From: Ephemerocybe angulata
Lineage: Eukaryota > Basidiomycota > Agaricomycetes > Agaricales > Psathyrellaceae
Reading direction: 5' to 3'
Assembly: GCA_013368325.1 (NCBI GenBank)
Contig: JAACJK010000163.1
Coordinates: forward strand, 2,666,001 to 2,730,000
Length of the DNA: 64,000 nucleotides
In this document: piece after piece, positions 1 to 10,692 of the stretch
Layout: every line of letters begins with the position of its first letter
Numbering within the stretch: the stretch's first letter is position 1
The notes under the pieces: model-generated
What the model was told of the DNA's origin: nothing
The model's input: only the letters and a program-made list of their open reading frames with translations
Database searches by the model: none
Translations under genes and position numbers: made by a program

Positions 1-1554
1 CGCCTAAGGTAGAGAATGCCTCCTTGTCCTTGTTCTTCTTACTCCGATTGGCGAGGTTGTCAACTGCATTTGAAGCCCACCCCGCAACACTGAGCCGACG
101 TGGCTTGTTCTCCTCTTTTTCCTCCTTGCCATTCTTGTCACTGGAGGAGGCTGCACTCGAGTTGGTTCTTCTGCGCGATAACCTAGACGAGGGACGGGAG
201 GGACCACGACTTCCAGAAGATTCTGATTTTTTGTGTTTCCTGAACGATCCGCGAGACGGCGGGCGATAATTCTCGTCGTCGGATGAATCGAGTGACAAGG
301 GTTGCACCACTGGCGTGGATATAGCCCTGCGAGGAAGCATAGGCGTTGTCGACGCGTTCGTTCGCTGGTTCGACATGTTTGAAGGGTCTGAGCTTCGAGA
401 AGAGCTAGTAAAAATATTAAGAATTTGTCCCCAACAATTCATGTTAAGCACTTACTTGTCAGGCCAGTCATCACGAACGTCCTTCAAGATTTGAAGATGT
501 TGCTGCACGAAGTTGATTTCCAAATCCAAGAAGGCTGAAAGCTCGCGTTCTTGGGCGACCTCGTTCTCCTGGAGTGCGTGCATGTGAGCTCGCATGTCCT
601 CTATGGTTTCATCACTGTACTGAATTCAGTAACCAGCCCACGAACGCACAAAGTAAACTTACTATCTTTGCTGAGCTCGCTCCATCTCGTCCTCTGCTTC
701 GCGAAGTTTATCCTTATCCTTATCCTTCTTGCTATTTAGCGTCTTCTCGAACTTGGCTGTGGCGGAGTCGAGCACACCTCTAGGCACCAGTCAAAAGCAG
801 GTGCACGCGATATAGTATAGACACATACCTCCTGCTCTCTAATTGTTTGCGCAAAGCCTCATATTCCTTAATTTCCTCCAGAAACCGCTCAATGGCCGCC
901 ATAAATGTATCCTTGAACTGGACGGCATACGTCTGCTGGAGCGTGGCTATACTACAGTGTGCACGCCCCAATCTGACAAGAGAACTCCCTGAAATCACTA
1001 TCAGCATCGAGGGCTCGGGGGAGGGTTGCGCGGTAACCGAGAGCTGCTCACCGAACCGTGAATCTTCAGGGAACTGTTCTCCATGAGATATCATGACCAT
1101 GCCCAGCGCATCGATCGGGAGTAGCTTGTCCGAATCCCCTGCGGCTTCGCTGACCTTCTTCTTGGACAGAGATTGTTGGTATGCTTCACAGGCGCCATAC
1201 AGCCTGGAGACGCGGATATCGATCCAGGTCAGCAGGTGTTCAAGGCGGCCGAGGTTAAGTAGACAAACCTGATGGCCCCATCCTTGCGCAGGTCTATGTC
1301 CCTCTCAAGCTCTGCAAACTCATCCAACTCATCCGTGACCGTCGTCTTGTCCTTGGAGGTCGAGATTACTTCGCCTGCCCACTGTATAAATCATAAAGTG
1401 GCGTGATCATCAGCCTTGGACCCGCCAACTCATAGTGTTCGATAGAGCTGACCTGGCGTAGCTTTCCGAGCTATGTAGTAGTACGTGTGGATGTATTATG
1501 AGTTTCTGCTGGAGTAGGAGGTGTTCGTGGGAGTCTTACCGGTTTGCTACTCAT
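1..1554 (-). CDS. BAR-domain protein, 3' end cut off by window edge
   Basis: The BAR domain (membrane-curvature-binding, coiled-coil dimer) is encoded from about 1381 down to 460. Recognisable pieces are LGKLRQWAGEVIS at the N terminus, a middle block ending in HGEQFPEDSRFGEQL, LVRLGRAHCSIATLQQTYA, and FLDLEINFVQQHLQILKDV at the end of the domain. After it comes a Ser/Arg-rich tail with PSRPSSRLSRRR and RRLSVAGWASNAVD, which runs past base 1. The start ATG at 1554 gives MSSKP. The first coding exon is only 15 nt (1554-1540) and the second only 18 nt (1470-1453, LGKLRQ); the third runs 1381-1269. By family knowledge the protein should act at membrane tubulation or endocytosis sites. The substrate and partner are unknown. 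The C terminus and stop lie outside the window. Confidence 0.8.
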
Positions 1555-1806
1555 TGGGACGTTGCACTGAGACTGACGGTAAGGAGGGAAATCTCGATCA
1601 AGCGCTGTCTCGGTCGACGTCAGTATTTCTATGTGGCACGGGCGATGCCGAAAGGGGCCAGGGTTTGAATTTGGATCGAGATCTGCACAGTGATGCGCGC
1701 ATGGATGCAGACTCCCGAGTAGTCCAGGGTGTTGGGGAGAAAGCCATGGTAGACAGCGAAAGCACATGTGATACAACAAATACAACATTCAGATACGGCT
1801 CGTAAT

Positions 1807-3367
1807 CTACGTCTGGACGCCCCGCGCTGCCAGATTCACTCCGTGCTGGATGGCGACAGCCTCTTCAACCCAAGGCAGTTGGAAGAACTCGCTTCGCCTC
1901 AACTCTTCCTGCCTCACGGTCATACCCTCCGTGGGCCCGCTTCCCAGAATACTCTCGAGGTCGCGCGACTGTGACTCGAGCCATGTGTGGACAAACTTGG
2001 CAGGATCCTTCGCAAAGGATTCAAGGAACACCTTCTTCACATGCGAATTGTGTAATGACTGGGCCAAGAGAGCAATCTAGAGCAGTGGAAGAGGCTTAGT
2101 GTAGCTCGAGCGACACCTGACATGAGATGGCTGACCTCTTCGTCCAACTTGTAAAGAGTCTGGACAGACTCTTTGTTACTTTGCAGCATAGCGGCCATGC
2201 GATTCTTCATGGTCGTATCCTCCATCTTGATCTCCACGTCCCATGCCTGTGGGCGTTCAGGAGGGGCAAGATTGGGATTAACAGTGTACCAAAGCACTAC
2301 GGGCTCTGGTACTGCCAGGAACCGGTTCACAAGCTCCGGCAACTTCTGGAAGCTGATAGACTCCCCACCGAAGATCTATTTCGTTGTCAAGACACGAGTA
2401 TCCAAACGACCTGGTAAGAAGACTCACAGGTCGCAATTTATCGTCGGCACGAATCATCCTTCGGTCGACCTTGTCTTGCAGGCCCTGCAGCTTGATATAG
2501 TTCCACAGCGCTTGCACCACTCCTATCCTACTCTCCTCCTTGATCCCCAGAATGTTTGAAAGTTCTGGAAGCACCTTGAATTGCTCGGGGAAATGCTCAA
2601 GGTACATGACGACGCGCAGTTTGACTGGGGTATCTCCCGAGCGCCGAATGGTAAAACCGTCGAGAGGCGGGGCATGGTGTCCTGGTTGAGGCCACTGATG
2701 AATGTTTTGTCAGTGTGGGACTATATGATAGGGTCCCAGGGCGCACCTCGACAATGTTCCCTTCAGGGTACAGATTGGGATCCCGTTCAAGTTCCACGAC
2801 CATTTTCTTCACTAAGCTGGAGAATTTGCGAACAGGGACGCGGTCTCTGTGTCGCGAATTGGCGGGCTGTATGGTGGATGGCTGAGTACGCTATGGGCAA
2901 GTATCCTGAGAACGAGGGCATACCTCCAGCAAGCGACCTTCTATACGTAGCTGCCATCCGGGAATGCCTTCACCGGTCTCAAAGTTTGTTGAAGATGGCT
3001 CTCCTCCGCTTTGCCATACCTGTCCTGAAACCGTATGGCTCAAAAACACCCTCAAAGTTCGTGTCGTCTGAAATGAAGCTCGATGAGTAGCAGTCTCAGT
3101 GAGACGAATCGTAAGGGCGCACCGATGGTGTACGTGATAGAGCATCCTGCACTTCCAACCTTTTCCGCGTCATTGTCCAATCCAACTTCCGCTCGGACTC
3201 CAACAGCTCCTGGTACATTTTAGAGTCGGCCGCAAACGCGGGGTTCTCGAGGAGAACATTGGGGATAGCTTTGTCTGTAAGCTTGCGCCTCCTGCACTCA
3301 GGTAGATGAGTTTTATAACTTAAAACGAGGCCGTATAAGCGCACTTTGCAAGTTTCGAATGGTCCAT
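1807..3367 (-). CDS. snf12: SWI/SNF or RSC complex subunit, SMARCD/BAF60 type with SWIB domain
   Basis: This is a nuclear chromatin-remodelling subunit (Snf12/Rsc6, animal BAF60). Seen in order: RRKLTDKAIPNVLLENPAF and the helix SERKLDWTMTRKRLEVQDAL; RTLRVFLSHTVSGQ; the SWIB/MDM2-like domain with EQFKVLPELSNILGIKEES and ALWNYIKLQGLQDKVDRRMI; and the C-terminal coiled-coil part ending in VNLAARGVQT and a TAG stop at 1807. The best visible start is the ATG at 3367 (MDHSKLAK), spliced over a GTGCGC donor to RRKLTDK. The open frame continues upstream of this ATG for about 70 codons to a stop near 3605 without another ATG, so a further 5' exon may exist. It lies head-to-tail with the BAR gene, 252 bp apart. 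Confidence 0.85.
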
Positions 3368-4296
3368 TTGGGCGTTCAAGGGGTTGGGGAGGAGGCGGGG
3401 TGTGACACAGATGTCACACGCATCACCTTGTTTGTGCAGCGTGACAAACCGGCGGGCGCTTAACGTGGCCTCTCTTGCGGACGCACCATCACCATCACGG
3501 GCCCTAGGTTGTGTTGGACGCCCAATATGTGCTTCGAACGCTCCTGAACCACCTTCTGCCGCTATCTTAGGCTGGAAGTCATCGAGAAGAAGCTCGATTT
3601 AGGGAGGTATTCTGCAGCATGGTTAGTATTTACTTGGTTGAAAAAAATCCGGGTCGCAGCGGCCAGCTGACCTTATTCTCTCAGACTGCGCTCACCTTGT
3701 GGGCCGTAGCAGCTCCGTGAAAGGTACCTTAACAACCTCGTAACGGCTCTCTAAGCCCTCTGGCGCTGGCTCTCTCCCAGAGACGAAGAACCCTCCCCCC
3801 GGATCTCATTGCGATGTTGCCGCAAGAAAGATAATTGCTTTGGAGACACGCGGCATTTCATCTCATCTGCGAGCAGATTAGCTTTGCTTCTCCCCCTTCT
3901 ATCGCGGTATACCTTGAGGGTAAAGTCTCGATTCAGATCTCCCTCCTAGCGCGCATTGCCTTTCTGGCTGAGCTGCAATGTCGTTTGTTGACGTATTGAA
4001 TGTGACGATATCTACCCGTTCTTCCAGCGCTGTCAGGCGGCTCTGCGGCTGGTCGGCCTCGCTGGTGTTATGTACGCCATGCTCCTTCCTAAACGCTCTT
4101 CTCAATGGGCTATTTAAAACGCACGCGATCACCCTAAGCTGTAGCTTGTTCGTCCCCAGCGCCCGTGTCGGCAACACTAATTCTCTGCTCCGAGACTCTC
4201 CAATATCCTCCAGGTGGACTCTTTTAAAAGACGTGCCGTTCACCATATAAAGCCACTTCTTTGTCTCGACAACCCACCACTCCACGTCGATTCACC
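3368..4296. other. intergenic: upstream parts of the SWIB gene and of P450-1
   Basis: No convincing gene is seen. The part near 3368-3605 is open in the frame of the SWIB subunit and may be 5' coding sequence or 5' UTR. The rest serves as the divergent promoter region. A TATA-like element for the P450 gene lies near its right end. The minus-strand open frame at 3899-4285 shows no family similarity and covers the P450 TATA region. Confidence 0.5.
4244..4252 (+). promoter_or_regulatory. TATA box of P450-1
   Basis: CATATAAAG lies 45 nt upstream of the P450 ATG at 4297. That spacing implies a very short 5' UTR if transcription starts about 30 nt downstream of the box. Confidence 0.5.
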
Positions 4297-6700
4297 ATGA
4301 TCCACCTCTTGGCTGCCGTGGTATGTCGCATAGACCCTCTCGCATCCAGCTGGTTACTGACAGTCATGCACTACACTAACCTAGGCTGTATACGTCTTCT
4401 TCAAAGAAAGAGAGCCCGTCGACTTGCCGACCGTTTCCACCCTTCTGCTCATCGTTCCCTCTGCCTCGATCAGCCTCAAAAACTACCTGAATCTTGGCAG
4501 TCCTCTCTTTGGCGCCTCGTGCATTCAGTCTTTCTTCTCCTTCTACGCTGTGCTTCTCTCCTGTATGATGGCCTACCGGTTATCATCGTTACACCCCCTC
4601 TCCCGATATCCGGGGCCATTTCTCTGCAAGATCTCCAAGCTCTGGATCATCTGGCTCGCCTACAGAGGCAAGCTACACCTCTACTACAAGAGCCTCCATG
4701 ACATATACGGCCCCATTGTTCGCATCGGTGAGCGCCCCTCGATCTGCTCCTCCCCTTTCACCTTCCGTAGACTGACCGAAGAGCCAAGGCCCCAACGACC
4801 TCTCGATAAATGAAAAGAAGCTGATCCCCTTTATTCTCGGTAGCAGAGGGATGCCGAAGGGTCCAAGTGAGCAGATTCCTGCCCGACTTCGGTATATGGC
4901 TTACTCAACTAACCTTTTTACGCATAGTTTGGGATGCGAGAAGGAACCGTCAGCTAGGCAGCGATAGAGAATACCACGCCGTCATTGACGTTCGTGACCT
5001 CAATATCCATGCTCAGCTCAGGAGACGCTGGAACGAGGCCTTCTCGAATGAGCCCCTCAAAGACTACCAGGAGATTCTTGCGCCGAGGGTTCAGCAGCTC
5101 TGTGATCACCTCGAGGAGCTCTGCCAGAGCTCAGGTGGCGTCGCCAGCTTTGATCTCGCCAAGTGGATAAGCTTCTTTGCGTGAGTACCCTGGTCATCAC
5201 TCTCTTTCGGTTTGGGCTAAGCATTATCACTTTTTAGGTTCGATTTCATGGGAGACATGGCGTAGGAACCCGGTCTCTATGTCCTTCATGTGCTGCCTTC
5301 TGACTGCACTTCAACTTAATAGGTTTGGCGGTGGCTTTGAGCTCATGCGCGACCAGGATGCTCAAGGTGTTTGGAAGGGCATGGAGAAGGGCCTGACGCA
5401 AGTTTCACGTTTATTCTCGGACTACGCGGTTTTACTTACTCGCCTCTCAAATAGAAATCAAAGCATCATCCAGCACGCACTGTGGGTCGCCGTCACGTTT
5501 CAGTCAATCCCCTTCTTTAGCTCGGGGATGCGCAAATTCGCCCGCTTTGCCATGGACCAAGCCAAGCGTCGAATCTCAAGTGAAGTCAAACGCAAAGATC
5601 TGTTTTATCATCTGGTAAGTAAATAGAGTCTCTCAGACAGCCTACTTAATTTCGCTGTACCGAATCACTAATACCTAACGATGCTTTACAGTACGAAGCC
5701 ACGGCCGATCCGTCTAATGCGAGCTCCTATGAGGCGCAACTGTCTGCCGCAGTCACCGACTCAACCTTGATCATCATTGCAGGCTCGGACACGTCGGCCT
5801 CAGTCATGAGCAGCGTCATGTCCCTCCTTCTTCGTCACCCCCATGCCCATCGCCGGTTGATAGACGAGCTAGAAGAGGCCTTCCCAACCATAGACTGTGA
5901 TGACCGACGGATAATCGAAGTCGAGAAGCTGCAAAAGTTGCACTATCTGAACGCGGTGATGTCGGTTCTTCCCCTCTTCTTTGACGCCCGTTGGGCCCGA
6001 ACCCGAACTGACGCCCCATGCCTCCATCCTTTGCTCTTTTGCTTAACCAGAAATGAGGCCATGCGACTGCTTCCTCCTGTCCCATCCTCGATACAGCGCG
6101 GCCCACCGAAAGGAAGCGGTGGTAAACTGCTCGGAGATGATATGTATGTATTCAGCAGGCGTCTGACCTTCTGTTCCATCTGTTTCCGCCGACCGCGCGC
6201 TAACGGAGCTCTTCCTTCCTCTGTTTGCATGCAGCTTTATACCAGAAGGCACGGGTGTCATCGTTCCGCCTTACTGTCTTCACCGCGATCCCCGGTATTT
6301 CTCGCCATACCCAGATTCGTTCATGCCAGAACGTTGGCTCGCGCCTTCTTCGTCTTCCTCTGGCCCCACAAGTCCGCGTTCTACTTCGCATTCGACCTCG
6401 CTAGCACCACCATCCGCCGAGGGAGAACAGCCGCCAGTCTTCCACACGGATAAAGAAGGGTTCATTCCCTTCTCCTATGGCCCAGCCAACTGCGCGGGGA
6501 AGCCCCTTGCCCTCCTCGAGCTCAGATATGTGATCGCACATCTTGTCACCAGATTCGATCTCTTGTTGCCCCAGGAATCTGAGGGCTCATCTGGACGGAA
6601 GGTTACGTGGGAGGACGATCTCGAGGATAGATTCGTCTTCACTAAGGGCCCTCTGAATGTTTCCATGCGTTCCAGAAGAGGGTCGAGTTCGAAGTCGTAG
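4297..6700 (+). CDS. cytochrome P450 monooxygenase (P450-1)
   Basis: This is a membrane-anchored haem monooxygenase, presumably in the ER. The start MIHLLAAV (4297) splices to VYVFFKEREP, followed by hydrophobic N-terminal segments and the proline hinge HPLSRYPGPFLCKISKLW. The I-helix has AGSDTSASV, the K-helix ExxR is EAMR, the PERF-type motif is PERW, and the haem loop is FSYGPANCAGKPLA with the Cys ligand. About ten exons are joined by short introns and no lesion is seen. A Ser/Thr/Pro-rich insert of about 30 residues sits between PERW and the haem loop. It resembles CYP67/CYP5037-like Agaricomycete P450s annotated as tryprostatin-B-6-hydroxylase-like, but the substrate cannot be inferred. 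Its closest relative in the window is P450-2 at 12907-15204, with the same first-intron position. The stop is TAG at 6698. Confidence 0.9.
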
Positions 6701-7013
6701 TCGAGTCACTCAACTTCCTTGATTCTCGTTTTCTAGCCAGTGCTGTCCGCTTCATTCTACGTAATCCTTAATAACTGTGTTTCTTGTGATATCCTCATCT
6801 TGAACTCCCTAGGTTTCGCCATACTTAATTTGAACCTTAGCTGTACCAGTTTGGAAATGCACCTGTAGCTTGTAGCACATAAAGGAGGCTCGCAAAGAGA
6901 AAGAGAATACCCAACAATGTGATGACATTGTCCGTAACCCCAAGCACCCAACACTTACAAGTTCCTTTAGAACTGCGCCCCACAAAACACCGTGAACGAA
7001 GCTAAAGAAATGA
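6701..7013. other. intergenic, convergent 3' flanks
   Basis: The 3' ends of P450-1 and of GPI gene A face each other here. The sequence from about 6778 is the 3' flank that is duplicated at about 7640. No coding potential is seen. Confidence 0.6.
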
Positions 7014-7424
7014 TTAGGCCAACCCAACGGCCAAGATCCCTGCAATCACCCCTCCCATCGCCACACCCGCGGTAGCGGCCGAATTTCCAGAGCTGGTCGA
7101 AGTAGGGTGGACAGTAGAAGTGGAGGTTGAGGTCGAAGCGGGGCTTGTTTGACTGGATGAGGCAGACGACACGGCGGAGGAGGCCGAGGATTGAGCGGAC
7201 GAGGCAGACGACACGGCGGAAGAGGCCGAGGGTTGAGCGGACGATGCGCCCCCGCCGCCAGTCCTAGACGCAAGGATCAACAGGTGTGAGCGAATCGAGC
7301 AGGTCACGAAGATAAAATAACCTCACGTTGATGTCGGTGCGACGGTGACCTCGGTAGTGGTAGTCTGCGCAGCAGCCATACCGAGGAAAAGGCCGAGAGA
7401 CGTGATGAGTGCGAGGGACTTCAT
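7014..7424 (-). CDS. small GPI-anchored Ser/Thr/Ala-rich secreted protein, copy A
   Basis: The start is ATG at 7424 (MKSLALITSLGLFLGMAAAQ), a clear signal peptide. One intron follows APTST (GTGAGG donor near 7322, TAG acceptor near 7266). The mature part is Ser/Ala/Thr-rich (SSAVSSASSAQSSASS), and the C-terminal tail AGVAMGGVIAGILAVGLA is a hydrophobic GPI-attachment signal with small residues before it. The predicted product is about 110 aa, bound to membrane or cell wall and probably heavily O-mannosylated. No enzymatic domain is present. It is a tandem paralog of the gene at 7887-8860, with nearly identical ends, flanks and promoter but without the internal repeats. Confidence 0.8.
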
Positions 7425-7886
7425 GATGGAGATGTTAATGATAGAAAGTGGTGGTGCTGAAGCCCTTGGACGGTTGTAGGGTGAAAGGAGAATTGGTTGA
7501 CAGATGGGTGATGCAGAGGGAGTCGGTGAAGATGTCTTGACTTCTCAGACAGTGCAAGCAAAGCCTTTTATCTTCCAGATTTTCCGTGAAAGGGGCAAGC
7601 GCCCGTCGTAGACATGACGTCAGAAGGGCGGGTGAAGATTGTTTCTTGTGATATCCTCGTCTTGAATTCTCTAGATTTCGCCGTACTTAATTTGGACCTC
7701 ACCCTACCAGTTTGAACATGCACCGGTACCTTGTAGCACATAAAGGAAGTTCACAAGGAGAGAGAGAGAACACCCAATAAATACATGTATAGCATTCTTA
7801 TCCGTGACCCAAGCACCCAAGTAACGTACAGAAACTCCTTTAAAACTGAAATCCACAAAACACATTGAACGAAGCTAAAGGAATGA
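7425..7886. other. intergenic: promoter of GPI gene A and 3' flank of GPI gene B
   Basis: 7425-7636 is the promoter of copy A, with a TATA-like element and TGACGTCA. 7638-7886 is the 3' flank of copy B, homologous to 6778-7013. Confidence 0.7.
7562..7622 (-). promoter_or_regulatory. promoter of GPI gene A: TATA-like element and CRE-type site
   Basis: On the minus strand a GATAAAAGGC TATA-like element lies at about 7562-7572, roughly 140 nt upstream of the ATG. A perfect palindromic TGACGTCA, the consensus for CRE-binding bZIP factors, lies at 7615-7622. Both are conserved at the same distances in the duplicate promoter. Confidence 0.5.
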
Positions 7887-8860
7887 TTAGGCCAACCCAA
7901 CGGCCAAGATCCCTGCAATCACCCCTCCCACCACCACACCCGCGGTCGCAGCCGAATTTCTAGCGCTGGACGAAGCAAGTTGGCCCTCAATAAAAGCGGC
8001 TAAAGCTGAGCTCGAAGGGCCATTCCCGCTTGCAGTTGAGGTCGAAGTGACATCCCCGCTTGCAGTCGAGGTCGATGTGACTTCCCCGCTTCCAGTTGAG
8101 GTCAAAGTGACACCCCCGCTTAGAGACAGAGAGATGGTCGACGAAGTGTCATTCCCTATAGAGATGGTCGAAGTGACATTCCCTACAGAGATGGTCGAAG
8201 TGTCATTCCCTGCAGAGATGGTCGAAGTGTCATTCCCGCTTGCAGTCGAAGTGATGTTCTCGCTTGCAGAGATGGTCGAAGACACGTTCTCGCTAGCAGA
8301 GATGGTCGTGCCACCCTCGCTTGCAGAGATGGTCGAAGACACGTTCTCGCTAGCAGAGATGGTCGTGCCACCCTCGCTTGCAGAGATGGTCGAAGACACG
8401 TTCTCGCTAGCAGAGATGGTCGTGCCACCCTCGCTTGCAGAGATGGTCGAAGACACATTCTCGCTTGCAGAGATGGTCGAAGTGACATCCCCGCTTGCGC
8501 TTGAGGTCGGAGTAGTGGTGATCTGACTGGAAGGGGATTCGGTTGAGGTGGGGGTAGTGGTTATCTGGCTGGAAGGGGATTCGGTTGAGGTCGGAGTAGT
8601 GGTTATCTGGCTGGAAGGGGATTCCGAGGGGGACGCAGACGACTCCACGGCGGAAGAGACCGAGGATGGAGCGGACGCTGATTCGCTCGCGCCGCCAGCC
8701 CTAGACGCAAGGATCAACAGGTGTGAGCGATATAGCAGGTCACGAAGATGAAATAACCTCACGTCGATGTCGGTATGACGGTCACCTCGGAAGTGGTATC
8801 CTGCGCAGCCGCCATACTGAGGAAAAGGCCGAGAGACGCGACGAGTGCGAGATACTTCAT
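7887..8860 (-). CDS. GPI-anchored Ser/Thr-rich secreted protein with internal repeats, copy B
   Basis: The start is ATG at 8860 (MKYLALVASLGLFLSMAAAQ, signal peptide), with one intron after VIPTST at the same place as in copy A. The mature region carries three SPSSQITTTPTSTE repeats, then a block of alternating SASENVSSTI and SASEGGTTI units, then degenerate STISxGNDT and TSTASGDV units. The C terminus is GVVVGGVIAGILAVGLA, a GPI signal nearly identical to copy A. The product is about 300 aa. It is presumably an O-glycosylated cell-wall or surface protein with no catalytic domain. Its extra length over copy A comes entirely from repeat expansion. Confidence 0.8.
8278..8460 (-). repeat. 57-bp tandem coding repeat in GPI gene B
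   Basis: Three nearly perfect 57-bp units start at 8278, 8335 and 8392, followed by a partial fourth from 8449. Each encodes 19 residues, one SASENVSST-type plus one SASEGGTT-type half unit. The unit length is a multiple of three, so copy-number change keeps the frame. Confidence 0.9.
8506..8629 (-). repeat. 42-bp tandem coding repeat in GPI gene B
   Basis: Three units of 42 bp (about 8506, 8548 and 8590) encode the 14-residue motif SPSSQITTTPTSTE with few differences. It is independent of the 57-bp repeat downstream in the gene. Confidence 0.85.
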
Positions 8861-9288
8861 GATGGTGATGTTAATGGAAGTGGTGATGCTGAAGCCCTCG
8901 GATTCTCGTTGGGTGAAAGGAGAATTGGTTGGCGGATGGTCGGTCCAGACGAAGTTGGTGAAGATGTCTTGACTTCTCAGACAGTGCAAGCAAAGCCTTT
9001 TATCTTCCAGATTTTCCGTGAAAGGGGCAAGCGCCCGTCGTAGACATGACGTCAGAAGGGCGGGTGAAAGGAGTGTTTTGGATTCGGGCTCAGGCTGGAA
9101 CTCTGAGGCTGTGGTTCACTCAGACATATACCTCCTGCTGGATGATGCCCAATGTCTAGCTGGTCAGCATCGAGACAGTCAATGTCAGAACCAGGGAAAC
9201 ACGATCGACCAGGAGACGTGCTATTCTAGCTGTGGTTAGATACATGGAGATTGATACTCACCAGAGCGGGCAGTATTCAACGTGAGGA
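8861..9288. other. intergenic: promoter of GPI gene B and 3' flank of LCL3
   Basis: It holds the duplicated promoter block up to about 9065, then about 220 bp of unique sequence before the end of LCL3. No gene is seen. Confidence 0.6.
8996..9054 (-). promoter_or_regulatory. promoter of GPI gene B: TATA-like element and CRE-type site
   Basis: The same TATA-like GATAAAAGGC lies near 8997-9006 and TGACGTCA at 9047-9054, as in copy A. The roughly 100-bp block is almost identical between copies, which suggests shared regulation. Confidence 0.5.
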
Positions 9289-10470
9289 CTATTTTCGACC
9301 AAAAATCCTAGCCCATATTCCTGGACGCTTCCGCCCTTTACGAACTGGGGGTTCATCCGTTCCAGTTTCAAGATCTGAATCAGCCTGACCGGCCGGGGAT
9401 CCAAGTCGCTTCTTGTACTCAGCAGGGGTCTCCTGAAGCTCTCCGTTTACCCACATGCCCACGCGTGCAGTCCTAAGCACAAAGTTAGCATTTAACTGGG
9501 TATTATAGCAAAATGGCGCACTTGGCTTTTGCTTCTTGTCGTTTGAACTCCTCTTCCCCTATGGCCCCATACTCGGCACCGCTTTGTGAGTATACAGTCG
9601 CCCATCCGGCCTTGAGCATCTCCAATGAGACGTTCTGTCCAAGTGAGAACGGCTTCCACCAGACCGGAAGGAATACATTCGCAACCTATTAACGGGCTCC
9701 TGTTAGCATTGAGGCCAGTGTACAGTCCAGGAGACTACGGACCACACGAGAGTATTGATCACGGCGAACCAGCTGGCAATATACAGTTCTATTAAGAATC
9801 TTGTTCGTCAACCACTGCAAGCTTTCTGCTGCATAAGGTTGTGCTGGTTTGCCGAAATGAGATGCCTGTTCATAAGCTGGAGGGTTCGTTTAGTTGGCGA
9901 ACAACGTACCTCTGGGGCATCGACGCCCGCTAAGCGAACGTGTAGAGTATTTGAGACGAGAGCAGCTAATCACGAAGGTTAGAACCGCATGATTACTCTT
10001 CGTGTATCAAGCTACCTCTCGTCGTTGGAATAGTTCTAAACTTCAGGGGCCAACGATGCCCTCCGAAAATGGGGGTATGGTAGAGGCGGAAGTTGTCACC
10101 ATCGCCTACACTAGATGAAGTTGTTGAGCCTGAGAGTATTGCGAGCATTGGGCCAGGCTCACCGTGTAACGACTCCCTTCACCACCCTCTTCCCATTTAA
10201 AACGTCGGGCGTAAGCCAATCTGCATTCCGCAGCCTTTTGAATCGATGGCCTTGGAACCGGACCAGGGCTGTGGTGACAACTCCACCTAGTGTAAAGCAT
10301 CCAACAGCAAGCGCTAGGCGAGGGACAGATTCTAAGCTACTTTCTGCCTTCACAAAGAGTACTTCCAGTGGGCCGAACAACGGTTCAAGTTCACGGGGGA
10401 TGACACCTTTCCAGGGCGCTTCCTTAGCTGGTTTGGTTGAGGTGTGTTCCCGAGAGACCCATGGCCACAT
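9289..10470 (-). CDS. LCL3: LCL3-type mitochondrial SNase-like endonuclease
   Basis: The start ATG at 10470 gives [12 protein letters not shown] single hydrophobic segment ([18 protein letters not shown]) lies near residue 55, then an SNase-like domain. [12 protein letters not shown] is the first catalytic block; [30 protein letters not shown] and [15 protein letters not shown] follow, and the C terminus is [23 protein letters not shown] with a basic tail ending in ARIFGRK. This matches the fungal LCL3 family, a membrane-anchored thermonuclease homolog assigned to mitochondria. The last intron uses a GTGCGC donor. It diverges from TAH18, with 222 bp between starts. Confidence 0.88.
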
Positions 10471-10692
10471 GGATGCTTTTATCCTTAAGCAGTGGGCCTC
10501 AGTTTAATATAGCTGCGGTTATCGAAAGACCCGGAGGGTATAAATGCGAGCAAGATGTGGTCAGAACGATGAAGGCACGATGCAAGAGGTCGTCTTGCTC
10601 TGGCTTGTGAATAGGGGCTAATCAAATATGGGCATACTTTCTCACAAGACTGTTGGGAACAGAAAGTTATCAGATAAGCCTTACACTGAACC

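Larger units (their letters stand above)
6778..9065. repeat. tandem segmental duplication (two units)
   Basis: Unit 1 is about 6778-7636 and unit 2 about 7638-9065. Both begin with the same 3'-flanking sequence (TTTCTTGTGATATCCTC at about 6780 and 7642). Both carry one GPI-protein gene on the minus strand. Both end with the same promoter block (TCCGTGAAAGGGGCAAGCGC then TGACGTCA then GAAGGGCGGGTGAA). The junction near 7637 is clean: the promoter of copy 1 runs straight into the 3' flank of copy 2. Copy 2 is longer because of internal coding repeats. Confidence 0.9.

Noticed and set aside
8047..8526. Plus-strand open frame across the GPI gene B repeats
   Set aside because: Repeats with unit length divisible by three keep several frames open; signal peptide and GPI signal exist only on the minus strand.
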